Shown: positions 1 to 9,036 of the stretch, one piece after another
Position numbering within the stretch: position 1 is the first letter of the stretch
Layout of the letters: every line of letters starts with the position of its first letter
From: Bacteroidota bacterium
GTDB taxonomy: Bacteria; Bacteroidota; Bacteroidia; Flavobacteriales; BACL11
DNA length: 63,759 bases
Assembly (NCBI GenBank): GCA_028408365.1
Contig: JAOOLD010000008.1
Coordinates: 1 to 63,759, forward strand
Direction: 5' to 3'
Program-made: the position numbers and the translations under genes
Notes under the pieces: generated by a model
Database searches by the model: none
What the model was told of the DNA's origin: nothing
The model's input: only the letters and a program-made list of their open reading frames with translations

Positions 1-1187
1 TTTTTAGTCTTAGAATCAATAGAATCTCTTGTGTCGGAGAACAAATTATTTAAAAGATTAGAGCTTGTATTTTGAGAATCTTTCTTAAAAGGGTTGTAGT
101 TTTTATCAATTTTAATATTAGGAACAGAAATTTTATTAGGTTTTCTGTCTAATTCATTAAAAAAAGCTTGATCGAGATTAAAATCTATTGATGGTATTAA
201 ATTATATTGAGCTAGTGATTTTTTGACGGCTGATCTTAAAATAGAATAAATTGATTTTTCGTCAGAAAATTTGATTTCAGTTTTGTTAGGGTGTATATTA
301 ACATCAATTTGTGATGGATTAATTTCAAAATTAATGTAAAAAGTGGGTACTTTTTTTTCATCAATCAATCCTTTGAATGCAGATTTTATAGCGTGTGAAA
401 GATAATTGCTTTTAAAAAATCTTTTATTAACAAACAGATATTGTTCTCCTCTAGTTTTTTTTGCGAGCTCAGGTTTTGCAATATATCCAAAAATTTTAAC
501 TATGCTAGTTTCTTCATTTACAGGTACAAAATTGTTATTTATTTTTAGGTTATTAATTTCTAATATTCTGTTTAGGAGTTTAGCTTTCTTTAACTTAAAG
601 ACTTCTTTTCCATTTTCATAACAAACAAAATTTATTTGATTGTTAATAATTGCAATTCTTTTGAATTCTTCAATTATATGTTTAGATTCAATTTTTTCAG
701 ATTTGAGAAATTTTTTTCTAGCAGGTAGATTGAAGAAAATATTTTCAACTCTTATAGCCGTTCCTTGCTGAGCATTAAATGGCTCAGCTTTTTGCTTATG
801 TCCAGAATTAAATAAAACTCTATTGCCAATATCATGACCTTTGGATTTAGTTTTAATTTCCATAACAGAGATTTCTGAGATAGAAGCTAAAGCTTCGCCC
901 CTAAAACCCATTGTTTTTATATTATTGAGATCCTGAGATGTTTTTATTTTAGAGGTTGCATGCCTCTTTACGCATAAGTTTAAATCATCAATATCCATGC
1001 CACATCCGTTGTCAGAAACTTGAAACATCTTATTCCCTCCAGAGTAAAACGATAAAATAATTTCGTCTGCTTTTGAGTCAATAGAGTTTTCTAAAAGTTC
1101 TTTAACAGCGGAGGCAGGTCTTTGAACAACCTCACCGGCTGCTATTTTGTTCGAAACCTGACTTTCAAGTATTTTGATTATCCCCAA
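1..1187 (-). CDS. mutL: DNA mismatch repair protein MutL (C-terminus cut by window edge)
   Basis: MutL, the GHKL ATPase that links mismatch recognition by MutS to strand removal. About 395 codons of the N-terminal ATPase and transducer domains are visible; the C-terminal dimerisation domain lies outside the window. Visible motifs are the N box (ELLENSIDSKAD), the ATP-lid region DNGCGM, and GFRGEALASI. The only start that keeps the family N-terminus (IKILESQVSNKIAAGEVV) is TTG at 1187, because an in-frame TAG lies three codons upstream; that TAG is also the stop of the small ORF at 1194-1397, so the two are 6 nt apart and probably cotranscribed. Bacteroidota MutL is usually about 600 residues, so roughly one third is missing because of the window edge, not decay. 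Confidence 0.95.
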   Translation of the reverse strand, partial: MGIIKILESQVSNKIAAGEVVQRPASAVKELLENSIDSKADEIILSFYSGGNKMFQVSDNGCGMDIDDLNLCVKRHATSKIKTSQDLNNIKTMGFRGEALASISEISVMEIKTKSKGHDIGNRVLFNSGHKQKAEPFNAQQGTAIRVENIFFNLPARKKFLKSEKIESKHIIEEFKRIAIINNQINFVCYENGKEVFKLKKAKLLNRILEINNLKINNNFVPVNEETSIVKIFGYIAKPELAKKTRGEQYLFVNKRFFKSNYLSHAIKSAFKGLIDEKKVPTFYINFEINPSQIDVNIHPNKTEIKFSDEKSIYSILRSAVKKSLAQYNLIPSIDFNLDQAFFNELDRKPNKISVPNIKIDKNYNPFKKDSQNTSSNLLNNLFSDTRDSIDSKTK

Positions 1188-1193
1188 TGCTAA

Positions 1194-1397
1194 CTAATTT
1201 AATAATAGGTATAAAAATAAAAATAATAGCCCAACTAAAATTAGTAATTGTGATTTATTAATTTTGTTATTCTTTATTAATATTTCTCTTTTTTTGAAAA
1301 CAATTTTTTTCTTAGTTGATTCACTTTTTTTTGTTTGAAACCTTGGACTATAATTGAACCTTTTGTTCTTTTTGTTCTTGACGAAAGAAATTTTCAT
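1194..1397 (-). CDS. small basic single-pass membrane protein upstream of mutL
   Basis: A 67-residue protein with a very basic N-terminal half (Lys-rich, containing RFNYSPRF at about 13-20) and one hydrophobic C-terminal segment (about 51-66, leucine-rich), so it should be a tail-anchored inner-membrane protein with a cytoplasmic basic domain. It ends 6 nt before the TTG start of mutL, which argues for a shared transcript. From memory, short proteins with an (R/K)xFNYxPR(F/Y) motif and a C-terminal hydrophobic stretch occur in this position in other Flavobacteriia, sometimes mislabelled as riboflavin synthase subunits, but I cannot verify this here. The function is unknown. Confidence 0.6.
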   Translation of the reverse strand: MKISFVKNKKNKRFNYSPRFQTKKSESTKKKIVFKKREILIKNNKINKSQLLILVGLLFLFLYLLLN

Positions 1398-1457
1398 TTT
1401 TGATAAATTATGTTTCTTTTTAAATAAGTATAAACTTAGTTATATTAAATTTACAAG

Positions 1458-4379
1458 GTGAAGAATATCTTTTTATTTTCCGTCATTTCATTATTTATTT
1501 TGAATCCTGTATTTACTAAGACCAATGATTTTAGTACAGATTTTAGTGAAATACAAAATGATTGGGTTGATAGTATTTTTGATAATTTGACACTAAGAGA
1601 AAAAATTGGACAGTTATTCGTAGTAGCTTCATACTCAAACAAATCAATCAGTCATGAAGAGGAAATAATAAAATTGATAAAAAATTTTGGTATTGGTGGA
1701 GTTATGTTTTTGCAGGGTAGTGCTAAAAAACAAAAGAAAATGACAAGAAAATTTCAACAATACTCTAAAATTCCGTTGATAATAGCACAGGATGCAGAAT
1801 GGGGTTTGTCAATGCGATTAGATTCTTCTTTTAAATTTCCATGGCCAATGACACTGGGAGCATGTGATGATAAACAGTTAGCTTATAAAATGGGTTATGA
1901 AATTGCAAATCAATGTAAATCAATTGGTGTAAATATGAACTTAGCTCCAGTTGCCGATATAAATTCTAATCCTAAAAATCCTATTATAAATAATAGATCT
2001 TTTGGAGAAGATTCTAAATTAGTTTCAGAGCTTAGTGACTCTTATATGAGAGGCTTACAGGAAAATGGAGTTCTGGCTTGTGCAAAACATTTTCCAGGTC
2101 ATGGAGACACTGATAAGGATTCTCACAAAACACTTCCCACAGTAGGTCATAATATTATGAGATTAAAAAAATATGAACTTAAACCTTTTAAAAAGTTAAT
2201 TAGTTCAGGAGTATCATCTATCATGACTGCACATTTAAATGTTCCCTCTATAGATAACTCAGGAGTACCAACCAGCTTGTCAAAAAAAGCAATAAAAAAA
2301 CAATTGATAAATAAGATGAATTTCAAGGGGTTAATTATTACTGATGCATTAAATATGAAAGGAGTTAGTGAATACTACGAAGTCGGTGAGCTAGAGTATA
2401 ATGCTTTAGTGGCTGGAAATGATATTTTGTTAATGTCTTCTGATGTTTCAAAAGCAATTGATTACATTGAAAATGCAATTGATAGCGGAAAGCTTTCAAT
2501 TAGTGATATTAATTTAAAATGTAGAAAAGTTCTTAACGCAAAATTTTGGATTAAAAATAATTATAAACCAATTAATCAGAGTAAAGACATAGCTTTTGAG
2601 GTTTTAAATGAAAAAATACATAGAAAGTCAATAACATTATTAAAAAATAATAAAGATTTAATACCATTGAAAAGATTAGATACTCTAAGTATAGCAAGCC
2701 TGACTATTGGAGGTGATCTCAACTATTTTAATCAAACTTTATCTAATTATTCAAAAATCAAATCATTCAAAATGAATGAAAGTGAAGGTTTAAAAACTCA
2801 AGCAAAATATTTAGATAGTTTATCTAGATATAATCTGGTAATTGTTTCATTATATAAATCCGATAAAAATCCATGGATAGATTATAAAATAAAAAAAGAT
2901 TTAGATATTTTTTTACAAACACTTGGTTTGCAAAATAAGATTATAATTACAACATTTTCAAGTCCATATACTCTTAATTCTTTACTTACATTAGAAAATT
3001 TTGAAGCTATCGTTCTTGGATATCAAAGTAACAAGTATGCACAGAAATATGCAGCACAAAGTATATTTGGCGGAATTGAAATTAATTCGAAAGTTCCAGT
3101 TACAACAAGACATTTTAAGAAAGGTCACGGTTTAAAATCACAAAAAACAAGACTAGGTTATATCAATCATAATGAACTAGAATTTTCTCAAAATAATCTC
3201 ATTGCTATTGATAGTCTTATAGAAGAGGCTATAAAAGAAGAAGCCTTTCCGGGATGCCAAGTATTAATTAGTAAGGACAAAAATATCTTTTTTCATAAAT
3301 CATATGGATTTCACTCATATAAACAAAATCATCAAGTAAAAAATAATGACGTTTATGATTTAGCATCAATAACAAAAATAATATCAACTGTACCAATACT
3401 TATGAAAATGACAGATGAAAAACTATTTAAGCTTGATGAAAAAATTGGATCTTATGATTCGTTAATCTTTAAATCTTCAATTGGCAGTACAAGTAATCAG
3501 CAAATTTTGGCACATCAAGCGGGTTTAGTTTCATGGATTCCTTTTTATCAAGAAACATTTTTATTTGATTCAATTTCCAGCAGTAAATCACTAAATAAAT
3601 CTATCTATAGTTCAGAAAAGGACTTTGATTTTAATTATCAAGTTGCAAAAAATTTATACAGTAAAAGTTCATTTCAAGACACAATAGTAAAGCGAATATT
3701 AGAATCTAAAATTGATGAAGATAAGAAATATCTTTACAGTGATCTTGGATTTTATTTGTACAAAAAAATAATAGAAAATTCCTATCAGCTGACACTAGAT
3801 AAGATATTGAATAAAATTTTCTTGAAAAAATTAGGAATGGAAAATATGTGTTACAATCCATTTAAAGAGATAGATATGAAAAGAATAGTACCTACTGAAG
3901 TTGATAATTATTACAGAAATCAACTTTTAATTGGACATGTTCATGATATGGGCGCAGCTTTGCAAGACGGAGTTGGGGGACATGCAGGTATTTTTTCTAG
4001 TTCAAATGATTTAGCTAAGTTTATGCAATTATATCTTGATAATGGTATGTATGGAGATGAAAGGTTTTTAAATGAATCAACAATTAAAAAATTTACCTCA
4101 AGACAATACGTTTTTAATGAAAATAGGAGAGGTGCAGGCTTTGATAAACCTTGTCTTGAAGACCAAGAAGTTGGAGTTGCCAGTAAAAATGTAAGTATGA
4201 AAAGCTTTGGTCATACAGGCTTTACAGGAACACTGGCATGGGCTGATCCTGAAAAGAATATTGTTTTGATTTTTTTATCAAATAGAATACATCCCAAAGC
4301 CGATAATAAGAAATTAATTGAAATGAATGTAAGAACAGAATTAATGAGGCTAACTTTTGATATGTTTGATAATGAATAA
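1458..4379 (+). CDS. secreted GH3 beta-N-acetylhexosaminidase (NagZ-like) fused to a beta-lactamase-fold serine hydrolase
   Basis: A 973-residue two-domain envelope protein. Residues 1-20 look like a Sec signal peptide. Residues about 35-370 are a glycoside hydrolase family 3 catalytic domain with the NagZ signature KHFPGHGDTDKDSH (210-223, holding the His-Asp acid/base element) and the nucleophile region TDALNM; a GH3 C-terminal domain follows to about 575. Residues about 590-973 are a class C beta-lactamase/DD-peptidase fold: SxxK at S637-K640, YSD at 760-762 and HTG at 919-921, all three active-site motifs being intact. The first half should release GlcNAc from muropeptides and the second may act on the peptide stem. 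This fusion is known in Bacteroidota. The start is GTG at 1458. The gene overlaps bshA. Confidence 0.93.
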   Translation: MKNIFLFSVISLFILNPVFTKTNDFSTDFSEIQNDWVDSIFDNLTLREKIGQLFVVASYSNKSISHEEEIIKLIKNFGIGGVMFLQGSAKKQKKMTRKFQQYSKIPLIIAQDAEWGLSMRLDSSFKFPWPMTLGACDDKQLAYKMGYEIANQCKSIGVNMNLAPVADINSNPKNPIINNRSFGEDSKLVSELSDSYMRGLQENGVLACAKHFPGHGDTDKDSHKTLPTVGHNIMRLKKYELKPFKKLISSGVSSIMTAHLNVPSIDNSGVPTSLSKKAIKKQLINKMNFKGLIITDALNMKGVSEYYEVGELEYNALVAGNDILLMSSDVSKAIDYIENAIDSGKLSISDINLKCRKVLNAKFWIKNNYKPINQSKDIAFEVLNEKIHRKSITLLKNNKDLIPLKRLDTLSIASLTIGGDLNYFNQTLSNYSKIKSFKMNESEGLKTQAKYLDSLSRYNLVIVSLYKSDKNPWIDYKIKKDLDIFLQTLGLQNKIIITTFSSPYTLNSLLTLENFEAIVLGYQSNKYAQKYAAQSIFGGIEINSKVPVTTRHFKKGHGLKSQKTRLGYINHNELEFSQNNLIAIDSLIEEAIKEEAFPGCQVLISKDKNIFFHKSYGFHSYKQNHQVKNNDVYDLASITKIISTVPILMKMTDEKLFKLDEKIGSYDSLIFKSSIGSTSNQQILAHQAGLVSWIPFYQETFLFDSISSSKSLNKSIYSSEKDFDFNYQVAKNLYSKSSFQDTIVKRILESKIDEDKKYLYSDLGFYLYKKIIENSYQLTLDKILNKIFLKKLGMENMCYNPFKEIDMKRIVPTEVDNYYRNQLLIGHVHDMGAALQDGVGGHAGIFSSSNDLAKFMQLYLDNGMYGDERFLNESTIKKFTSRQYVFNENRRGAGFDKPCLEDQEVGVASKNVSMKSFGHTGFTGTLAWADPEKNIVLIFLSNRIHPKADNKKLIEMNVRTELMRLTFDMFDNE

Positions 4380-5484
4380 TCTCAAAATTGGAATTGTTTG
4401 TTATCCAACTCAAGGGGGTAGTGGAATAGTTGCGACAGAATTAGCTCAATCACTTGCTAATCTAGGGCATGAGATTCATATTATTTCATACTGTAGGCCG
4501 TTTCGGCTGAAATATAAAAAAAATAAAAATATTTTTTTTCATGAAGTTACAACATATAATTACCCTTTATTTGAATACACCCCTTATGAAATTAATCTTA
4601 CAAGTAAAATAGTAGATGTCTCTGTAAATTATAATTTAGATTTAGTACACGTGCATTATGCTATACCTCATGCATCAGCTGCACTGTCAGCAAAACAAAT
4701 TTTGAGGAGTCTTTCTAAAGAATTACCAATTGTTACAACTTTACATGGTACTGATATTACACTTATTGGTAAGGATGAATCATTTAAGCCAGTGATAGAG
4801 TTTGCAATTAATAATTCTGATATTGTAACATCTGTTTCTAAAAGTTTGAAAGAAGACACATTTAAAAATTTTAAAATAAAAAAAGAAATTAAAATTATTC
4901 CAAACTTTATCGACTCAGCTTTGTATAGTCCAACTGATGAAAATGATAAAGCTGAAAAAATTATCACACACGTATCAAATTTTAGAAAAGTAAAAAAAGT
5001 TGATCATGTATTAAGGGTTTTTTATAAAGTTCAAAAAAAAATTAATTGTAGTTTAAACTTAATTGGAGATGGGCCAGAGCTAAAAAAAATAAAAGAGTTG
5101 TCAAAAAAATTAAATATTGAAAAAAGAGTACGCTTTAAAAAATATTCAAGAAAGATTCATAAAGAACTTAAAAATTCAACACTATTTTTATTGACTTCTG
5201 AGAAGGAAAGTTTTGGTTTGTCTGCGTTAGAAGCAATTTCATCTGGCGTTCCAGTTATTTCTACTAATGTTGGCGGACTAACAGAAATTGTAGTTGATGG
5301 AGTAACAGGTTTTGTGTCTAAATTAGGCGATATTAAAAAAATGTCTGATGATTGCATAAAATTACTTTTAGATAATGATTTGTATTTAAGAATTAGAAAT
5401 AATTGTGTGAAACACTCTAAGAAGTATTCCATAAGTAAAGTAGTTCCCCAGTATATTAAAATCTATAAAGAATTATTAAAATGA
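4372..5484 (+). CDS. bshA: N-acetyl-alpha-D-glucosaminyl L-malate synthase BshA
   Basis: A 370-residue GT4 glycosyltransferase of the GT-B fold that joins UDP-GlcNAc and L-malate, the first step of bacillithiol synthesis. The N-terminus KIGIVCYPTQGGSGIVATEL is characteristic of BshA, and the C-terminal domain has the EX7E nucleotide-sugar motif at E279/E287 followed by SSGVPVISTNVGG. I chose ATG at 4372, which overlaps the end of the preceding gene by 8 nt, over a TTG five codons upstream because the family starts directly at the first beta strand. The stop overlaps the coaE start (ATGA). The next enzyme of the pathway, BshB1, is encoded at 44196-44909; no bshC is seen in the window. Confidence 0.95.
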   Translation: MNNLKIGIVCYPTQGGSGIVATELAQSLANLGHEIHIISYCRPFRLKYKKNKNIFFHEVTTYNYPLFEYTPYEINLTSKIVDVSVNYNLDLVHVHYAIPHASAALSAKQILRSLSKELPIVTTLHGTDITLIGKDESFKPVIEFAINNSDIVTSVSKSLKEDTFKNFKIKKEIKIIPNFIDSALYSPTDENDKAEKIITHVSNFRKVKKVDHVLRVFYKVQKKINCSLNLIGDGPELKKIKELSKKLNIEKRVRFKKYSRKIHKELKNSTLFLLTSEKESFGLSALEAISSGVPVISTNVGGLTEIVVDGVTGFVSKLGDIKKMSDDCIKLLLDNDLYLRIRNNCVKHSKKYSISKVVPQYIKIYKELLK

Positions 5485-6068
5485 TTAAAGTAGGGATTAC
5501 TGGTGGTATTGGTGTCGGAAAAACATATATAAGTAATATCTTAAAAAAAATGGGATATTCTGTTTTTAGCTCAGATCAAGTTTCTAAAAAAATAGTTTCC
5601 GAAAATACTTTTGTGCGTGACCAAATCAGAAAATTTTTTGGTGAAGATATTATTGAAAATGAAAAGATTAGTAGAGAAAAATTAGCAATTCAAGTATTTT
5701 CTAACAGAGAAAAATTAAAAAAATTAAATGAAATAGTTCACCCATTTGTAAAAAAAGAATTTGATAATTGGATGAGCAAAAGATATGATGAAAAAGTAGT
5801 TTTTAAAGAAGCAGCAATTCTATTTGAAGCTAATTCACATAAGAACTTAGATTATGTTGTTTGTGTTACAGCAAAATTGCAAGATAGAATAAATCGTGTT
5901 ATGCAAAGAGATAAAGTTGATAGTGACTCAGTTAAAAAAAGAATTTCTATGCAAATGTCTCAGATTGAGAAAGAGAAGCTATCGGACTTTGTAATATTCA
6001 ACAGTAAAGATGATTTGGTATTACCTCAAATTATAAAAGTACTAAAGAAAATTTTTGATTTACAGTAA
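5481..6068 (+). CDS. coaE: dephospho-CoA kinase
   Basis: A 195-residue P-loop kinase that phosphorylates the 3' hydroxyl of dephospho-CoA, the last step of coenzyme A synthesis in the cytoplasm. The Walker A motif GGIGVGKT is at residues 8-15, followed by the substrate-binding region SSDQVSKKIV and the lid with QRDKVDSDSVKKRISMQM. Length is normal for the family. The ATG start overlaps the bshA stop by 4 nt (ATGA), pointing to translational coupling. Its last codons overlap, on the opposite strand, the end of the 39-residue ORF at 6060-6179. Confidence 0.95.
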   Translation: MIKVGITGGIGVGKTYISNILKKMGYSVFSSDQVSKKIVSENTFVRDQIRKFFGEDIIENEKISREKLAIQVFSNREKLKKLNEIVHPFVKKEFDNWMSKRYDEKVVFKEAAILFEANSHKNLDYVVCVTAKLQDRINRVMQRDKVDSDSVKKRISMQMSQIEKEKLSDFVIFNSKDDLVLPQIIKVLKKIFDLQ

Positions 6069-6179
6069 AAAAATCTTTATCAAAAACATTACAATACATA
6101 GATCTACGAGTAGTAAAAAACCAAAAAGTCTAGGATTTAGATGATAAAGCTCTTGTAATTTTTTCCAAATATCATTCAT
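6060..6179 (-). CDS. 39-residue membrane microprotein candidate coupled to rlmD
   Basis: A 39-codon ORF (starts [17 protein letters not shown], ends in TAA) whose ATG overlaps the rlmD stop in an ATGA quartet at 6176-6179, the same arrangement as several certain gene pairs in this window. Residues 1-17 form a polar, probably amphipathic helix; residues about 18-39 are hydrophobic (LFGFLLLVDLCIVMFLIKIF) and long enough to span a membrane. The reading frame fills the otherwise empty gap between rlmD and the end of coaE and overlaps coaE by 9 nt. No family is recognised. The alternative is a chance frame in a short intergenic gap. Confidence 0.45.
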   Translation of the reverse strand: MNDIWKKLQELYHLNPRLFGFLLLVDLCIVMFLIKIFLL

Positions 6180-7591
6180 ACTGTTTTCTTTTTTAAAGTT
6201 AGTGAAACAATATTTTCAACATGATGTGTCATTGGGAACATGTCAACAGGTTGAATAAATTCTATGTCATATAATTCTTTTAAAATTGCAATATCTCTAG
6301 CTTGTGTTGCTGAGTTGCAACTAATGTAAACAATTTTTTCAGGCTTTATATTCATAATCTGAGAAATCACTTTTTTATGCATACCTTCTCTTGGAGGGTC
6401 AGTAATAATTATATCAGGCTTACAATTTGATTTTATAAAATCCTCGTTTAATATTACTTTCATATCTCCACAGATAAAAGTGCAATTTTTTATTTTATTT
6501 TTTTTTGAGCTTCTTTTTGCCGCATTAATCGCCTCCTCAACAGAATCTATACCAACAATTTTTTTTGCATTTTTTGACAAATATTGAGCTATTGTACCAG
6601 TTCCTGTGTATAAATCATAGACAATGTGATTGTTTTTTAAATCAGCAATTTCGGAGATTTTGTCAAATAAAATTTTTGTTTGATTACTATTTGTTTGAAA
6701 AAAGGATTTCGGTCCAATATCAAAAGATAAAGCACCTATTTTTTCTTCAATAAATTTTTTTCCACTGAAGCAAATTATATCTTGATCATAAATTGTACTA
6801 TTTGCTTTATTGTTTATTACATAAAGTAATGATGTTATGTTATTGAAAGTATTTTTTAAGTGATTCATTAAAAGATTAATTTTTTTTAAATCGTTTTTGA
6901 AAAATTGAACCAAAACCATTAATTCATTGTGATATCCTGTTCTTATTAACAAATTTCTTATTAAACCCTCTTTTGCTCTTAAATCAAAAAATGATATTTC
7001 ATTTTTTAAGCAAAATTCTTTAATCGAATTTCTTATGCTGTTAGAAGGTTCTTTTTGTAAATGACATTCTTCAATATCTATAACCTTATCGTATCTTCCC
7101 GAAATGTGAAATCCACATGCATTTCTGTTGTGTATTGTTTTACAATTTTTTATTTCTTCATCAGTTAACCACCTTTTGTTAGAGAAAGTAAATTCCATTT
7201 TGTTTCTGTAGTAGAAAGTTTCTTTGCAAGGTATTATTTTGTTAATATTTTCAAATTCAACTCCACCAATTCTTTTGAGATTATTTAGAACCTCATTTTG
7301 TTTAAAGATTAATTGAGAGTCATATTTCATATTTTGCCATTTACAGCCACCACAAATTCCAAAATGTTTACATTTTGCCTCAATTCTATGCTCAGAGTCT
7401 TTTATTCTTTTGACAATTTTACCTTTCCAAAACTTCCTTCTTTTTTTTGTAACAAGAATGTCACAAATATCACCAGGAACTCCTTTGTCAACTAAAATAA
7501 CTCTTTCATTAAACTTCGCTATGGCTTGGCCTTTATTTGCAATATCAAATATTTTAATATTATTTATTATAGTTTTTTTCTTTGAACTCAT
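6176..7591 (-). CDS. rlmD: 23S rRNA (uracil-5-)-methyltransferase, RlmD/RumA family
   Basis: A 471-residue SAM-dependent RNA m5U methyltransferase. An N-terminal TRAM domain (about 5-65) is followed by iron-sulfur cluster cysteines C74, C80 and C83 ([11 protein letters not shown]), with a fourth in the IEECHLQ segment. The C-terminal Rossmann domain has the SAM-binding sequence [13 protein letters not shown], the [10 protein letters not shown] motif and the catalytic Cys in [12 protein letters not shown]. The most likely substrate is U1939 of 23S rRNA (RlmD), but RlmD and RlmCD paralogues cannot be separated by eye. A TAAATTTG box ends 4 nt before the ATG, so the mRNA is probably leaderless. 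It is divergent from rocD. Confidence 0.9.
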   Translation of the reverse strand: MSSKKKTIINNIKIFDIANKGQAIAKFNERVILVDKGVPGDICDILVTKKRRKFWKGKIVKRIKDSEHRIEAKCKHFGICGGCKWQNMKYDSQLIFKQNEVLNNLKRIGGVEFENINKIIPCKETFYYRNKMEFTFSNKRWLTDEEIKNCKTIHNRNACGFHISGRYDKVIDIEECHLQKEPSNSIRNSIKEFCLKNEISFFDLRAKEGLIRNLLIRTGYHNELMVLVQFFKNDLKKINLLMNHLKNTFNNITSLLYVINNKANSTIYDQDIICFSGKKFIEEKIGALSFDIGPKSFFQTNSNQTKILFDKISEIADLKNNHIVYDLYTGTGTIAQYLSKNAKKIVGIDSVEEAINAAKRSSKKNKIKNCTFICGDMKVILNEDFIKSNCKPDIIITDPPREGMHKKVISQIMNIKPEKIVYISCNSATQARDIAILKELYDIEFIQPVDMFPMTHHVENIVSLTLKKKTV

Positions 7592-7595
7592 TAAG

Positions 7596-7603
7596 CAAAT
7601 TTA
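7596..7603 (-). promoter_or_regulatory. -7 promoter box of rlmD (TAAATTTG)
   Basis: A perfect match to the Bacteroidota -7 consensus TAnnTTTG on the minus strand, separated from the rlmD ATG by only 4 nt (ctta). No -33 TTG at the usual distance was found. Confidence 0.55.
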
Positions 7604-7622
7604 ATTATTTGATTTCATTTTT

Positions 7623-7630
7623 TAATTTTG
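7623..7630 (+). promoter_or_regulatory. -7 promoter box of rocD (TAATTTTG)
   Basis: A perfect TAnnTTTG match 8 nt before the rocD ATG at 7639. It supports the ATG over in-frame starts upstream of it, because those would lie before the predicted transcript start. Confidence 0.5.
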
Positions 7631-7638
7631 TAACTAAA

Positions 7639-8853
7639 ATGAAAGACCAAAACTATTACATAGATCTAGAGCTCAAATACGGTGCACATAACTATCATCC
7701 AATACCTGTTGTTCTTTCTAAAGGAAATGGAATATATGTTTGGGATGTTGAGGGAAATCGTTATTATGATTTTTTATCTGCTTATTCAGCAGTTAACCAA
7801 GGTCATTGTAATGAAAGAATTTTAGATTCGCTGACTTCTCAAGCTAACAAGCTAACTTTAACCTCAAGAGCTTTTCATAACAACGTATTAGGTGAATATG
7901 AAAAATATATAACAAAGTTATTTGGCTATGACAAGGTATTACCAATGAATACTGGAGTTGAAGGTGGTGAGACAGCTAATAAGCTAGCAAGAAAATGGGG
8001 ATATTTAAAAAAAGGCATTGAGGAGAACAAGGCTAGAATCATTTTTGCTAGAGGAAATTTTTGGGGTAGAACACTTGCAGCAATTTCAAGTTCTGATGAT
8101 CCATCATCTTACAAAGGTTTTGGGCCATACATGCCTGGCTACGATTTAATTGCATATAATGATTTAAATGCATTAGAAAATGAACTGAAGGACCCTAACG
8201 TATGTGCTTTTATGGTGGAGCCAATACAAGGTGAGGCGGGAGTTATTGTCCCAGACCCCGGATATATAAGTTCTGTCAGAAAAATTTGTGATAAATACAA
8301 TGTTTTATTTATTGCAGATGAGGTTCAAACTGGAATTGGAAGAACTGGAAAACTTCTTGCTTGTGATCATGAAAATGTTAAACCTGATATTCTAATTTTA
8401 GGAAAGGCTTTATCGGGAGGAGTTTATCCTGTTTCAGCTGTATTATGCAATGATGATGTAATGCTTTGTATTCAGCCAGGTGAGCATGGTTCAACTTTTG
8501 GAGGAAATCCACTTGCTTGTGCTGTTGCGAAAACTGCACTTGAGGTAGTGATTGATGAAAATTTAAGTGATAATGCAAATTTAATGGGAAATATTTTTAG
8601 AGATGAGCTTAATAAATTAAATTCTTCAATCATCAAAGAGATTAGAGGAAAAGGATTACTCAACGCTATAGAAATAAGAAAAACCTCAAGTATCTCTGCA
8701 TGGGAAATTTGTATGCTTTTAAAAAACAAAGGATTACTCGCAAAACCTACTCATGGAAACATAATTAGGTTTGCTCCACCACTAATCATAAATAAAAAAG
8801 AAATACTTGACTGTACTTCGATAATTACTGATGTTTTTAAATCAATTGAGTAA
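7639..8853 (+). CDS. rocD: ornithine--oxo-acid aminotransferase
   Basis: A 404-residue class III PLP aminotransferase that transfers the delta-amino group of ornithine to 2-oxoglutarate, giving glutamate semialdehyde and linking arginine breakdown to proline and glutamate. The N-terminus ([21 protein letters not shown]) and the [13 protein letters not shown] segment are typical of ornithine transaminase; the PLP Schiff-base lysine is K256 in [14 protein letters not shown]. The start ATG at 7639 is preferred because the family begins here and the -7 box at 7623-7630 lies just upstream. The 3' end overlaps a minus-strand small ORF by 12 nt. Confidence 0.94.
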   Translation: MKDQNYYIDLELKYGAHNYHPIPVVLSKGNGIYVWDVEGNRYYDFLSAYSAVNQGHCNERILDSLTSQANKLTLTSRAFHNNVLGEYEKYITKLFGYDKVLPMNTGVEGGETANKLARKWGYLKKGIEENKARIIFARGNFWGRTLAAISSSDDPSSYKGFGPYMPGYDLIAYNDLNALENELKDPNVCAFMVEPIQGEAGVIVPDPGYISSVRKICDKYNVLFIADEVQTGIGRTGKLLACDHENVKPDILILGKALSGGVYPVSAVLCNDDVMLCIQPGEHGSTFGGNPLACAVAKTALEVVIDENLSDNANLMGNIFRDELNKLNSSIIKEIRGKGLLNAIEIRKTSSISAWEICMLLKNKGLLAKPTHGNIIRFAPPLIINKKEILDCTSIITDVFKSIE

Positions 8854-9036
8854 GCCTTTTGCAAAAAGGTATGGAATGAGTATATAGAGTATAGAATCTC
8901 TAACTAAATAATATAGAAAGACAATAACAACTACTTTCCATCCATAGATTTTAATAAATCCCTTAAACCCCTTTAACTTTAAGACTTGTCTATATTCTTT
9001 TAACTTTTTAAAAAGACTATTAACTCCTGCTTTCAT
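8842..9036 (-). CDS. 64-residue membrane protein coupled to methylmalonyl-CoA mutase
   Basis: A small ORF with a basic N-terminal half (residues 1-25, [18 protein letters not shown]) and a hydrophobic segment at about 30-60 broken by a charged VRDS turn, so one or two membrane passes. The ATG at 9036 lies inside the last codons of the mutase gene (17 nt overlap), suggesting translational coupling; an ATG three codons upstream is in frame too. The end overlaps the convergent rocD by 12 nt. No family is recognised. Confidence 0.55.
   Translation of the reverse strand: MKAGVNSLFKKLKEYRQVLKLKGFKGFIKIYGWKVVVIVFLYYLVRDSILYILIPYLFAKGLLN

Noticed and set aside
406-621. Plus-strand 71-codon frame at 406-621
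   Set aside because: It lies antisense within the intact mutL frame and shows no protein-like features of its own.
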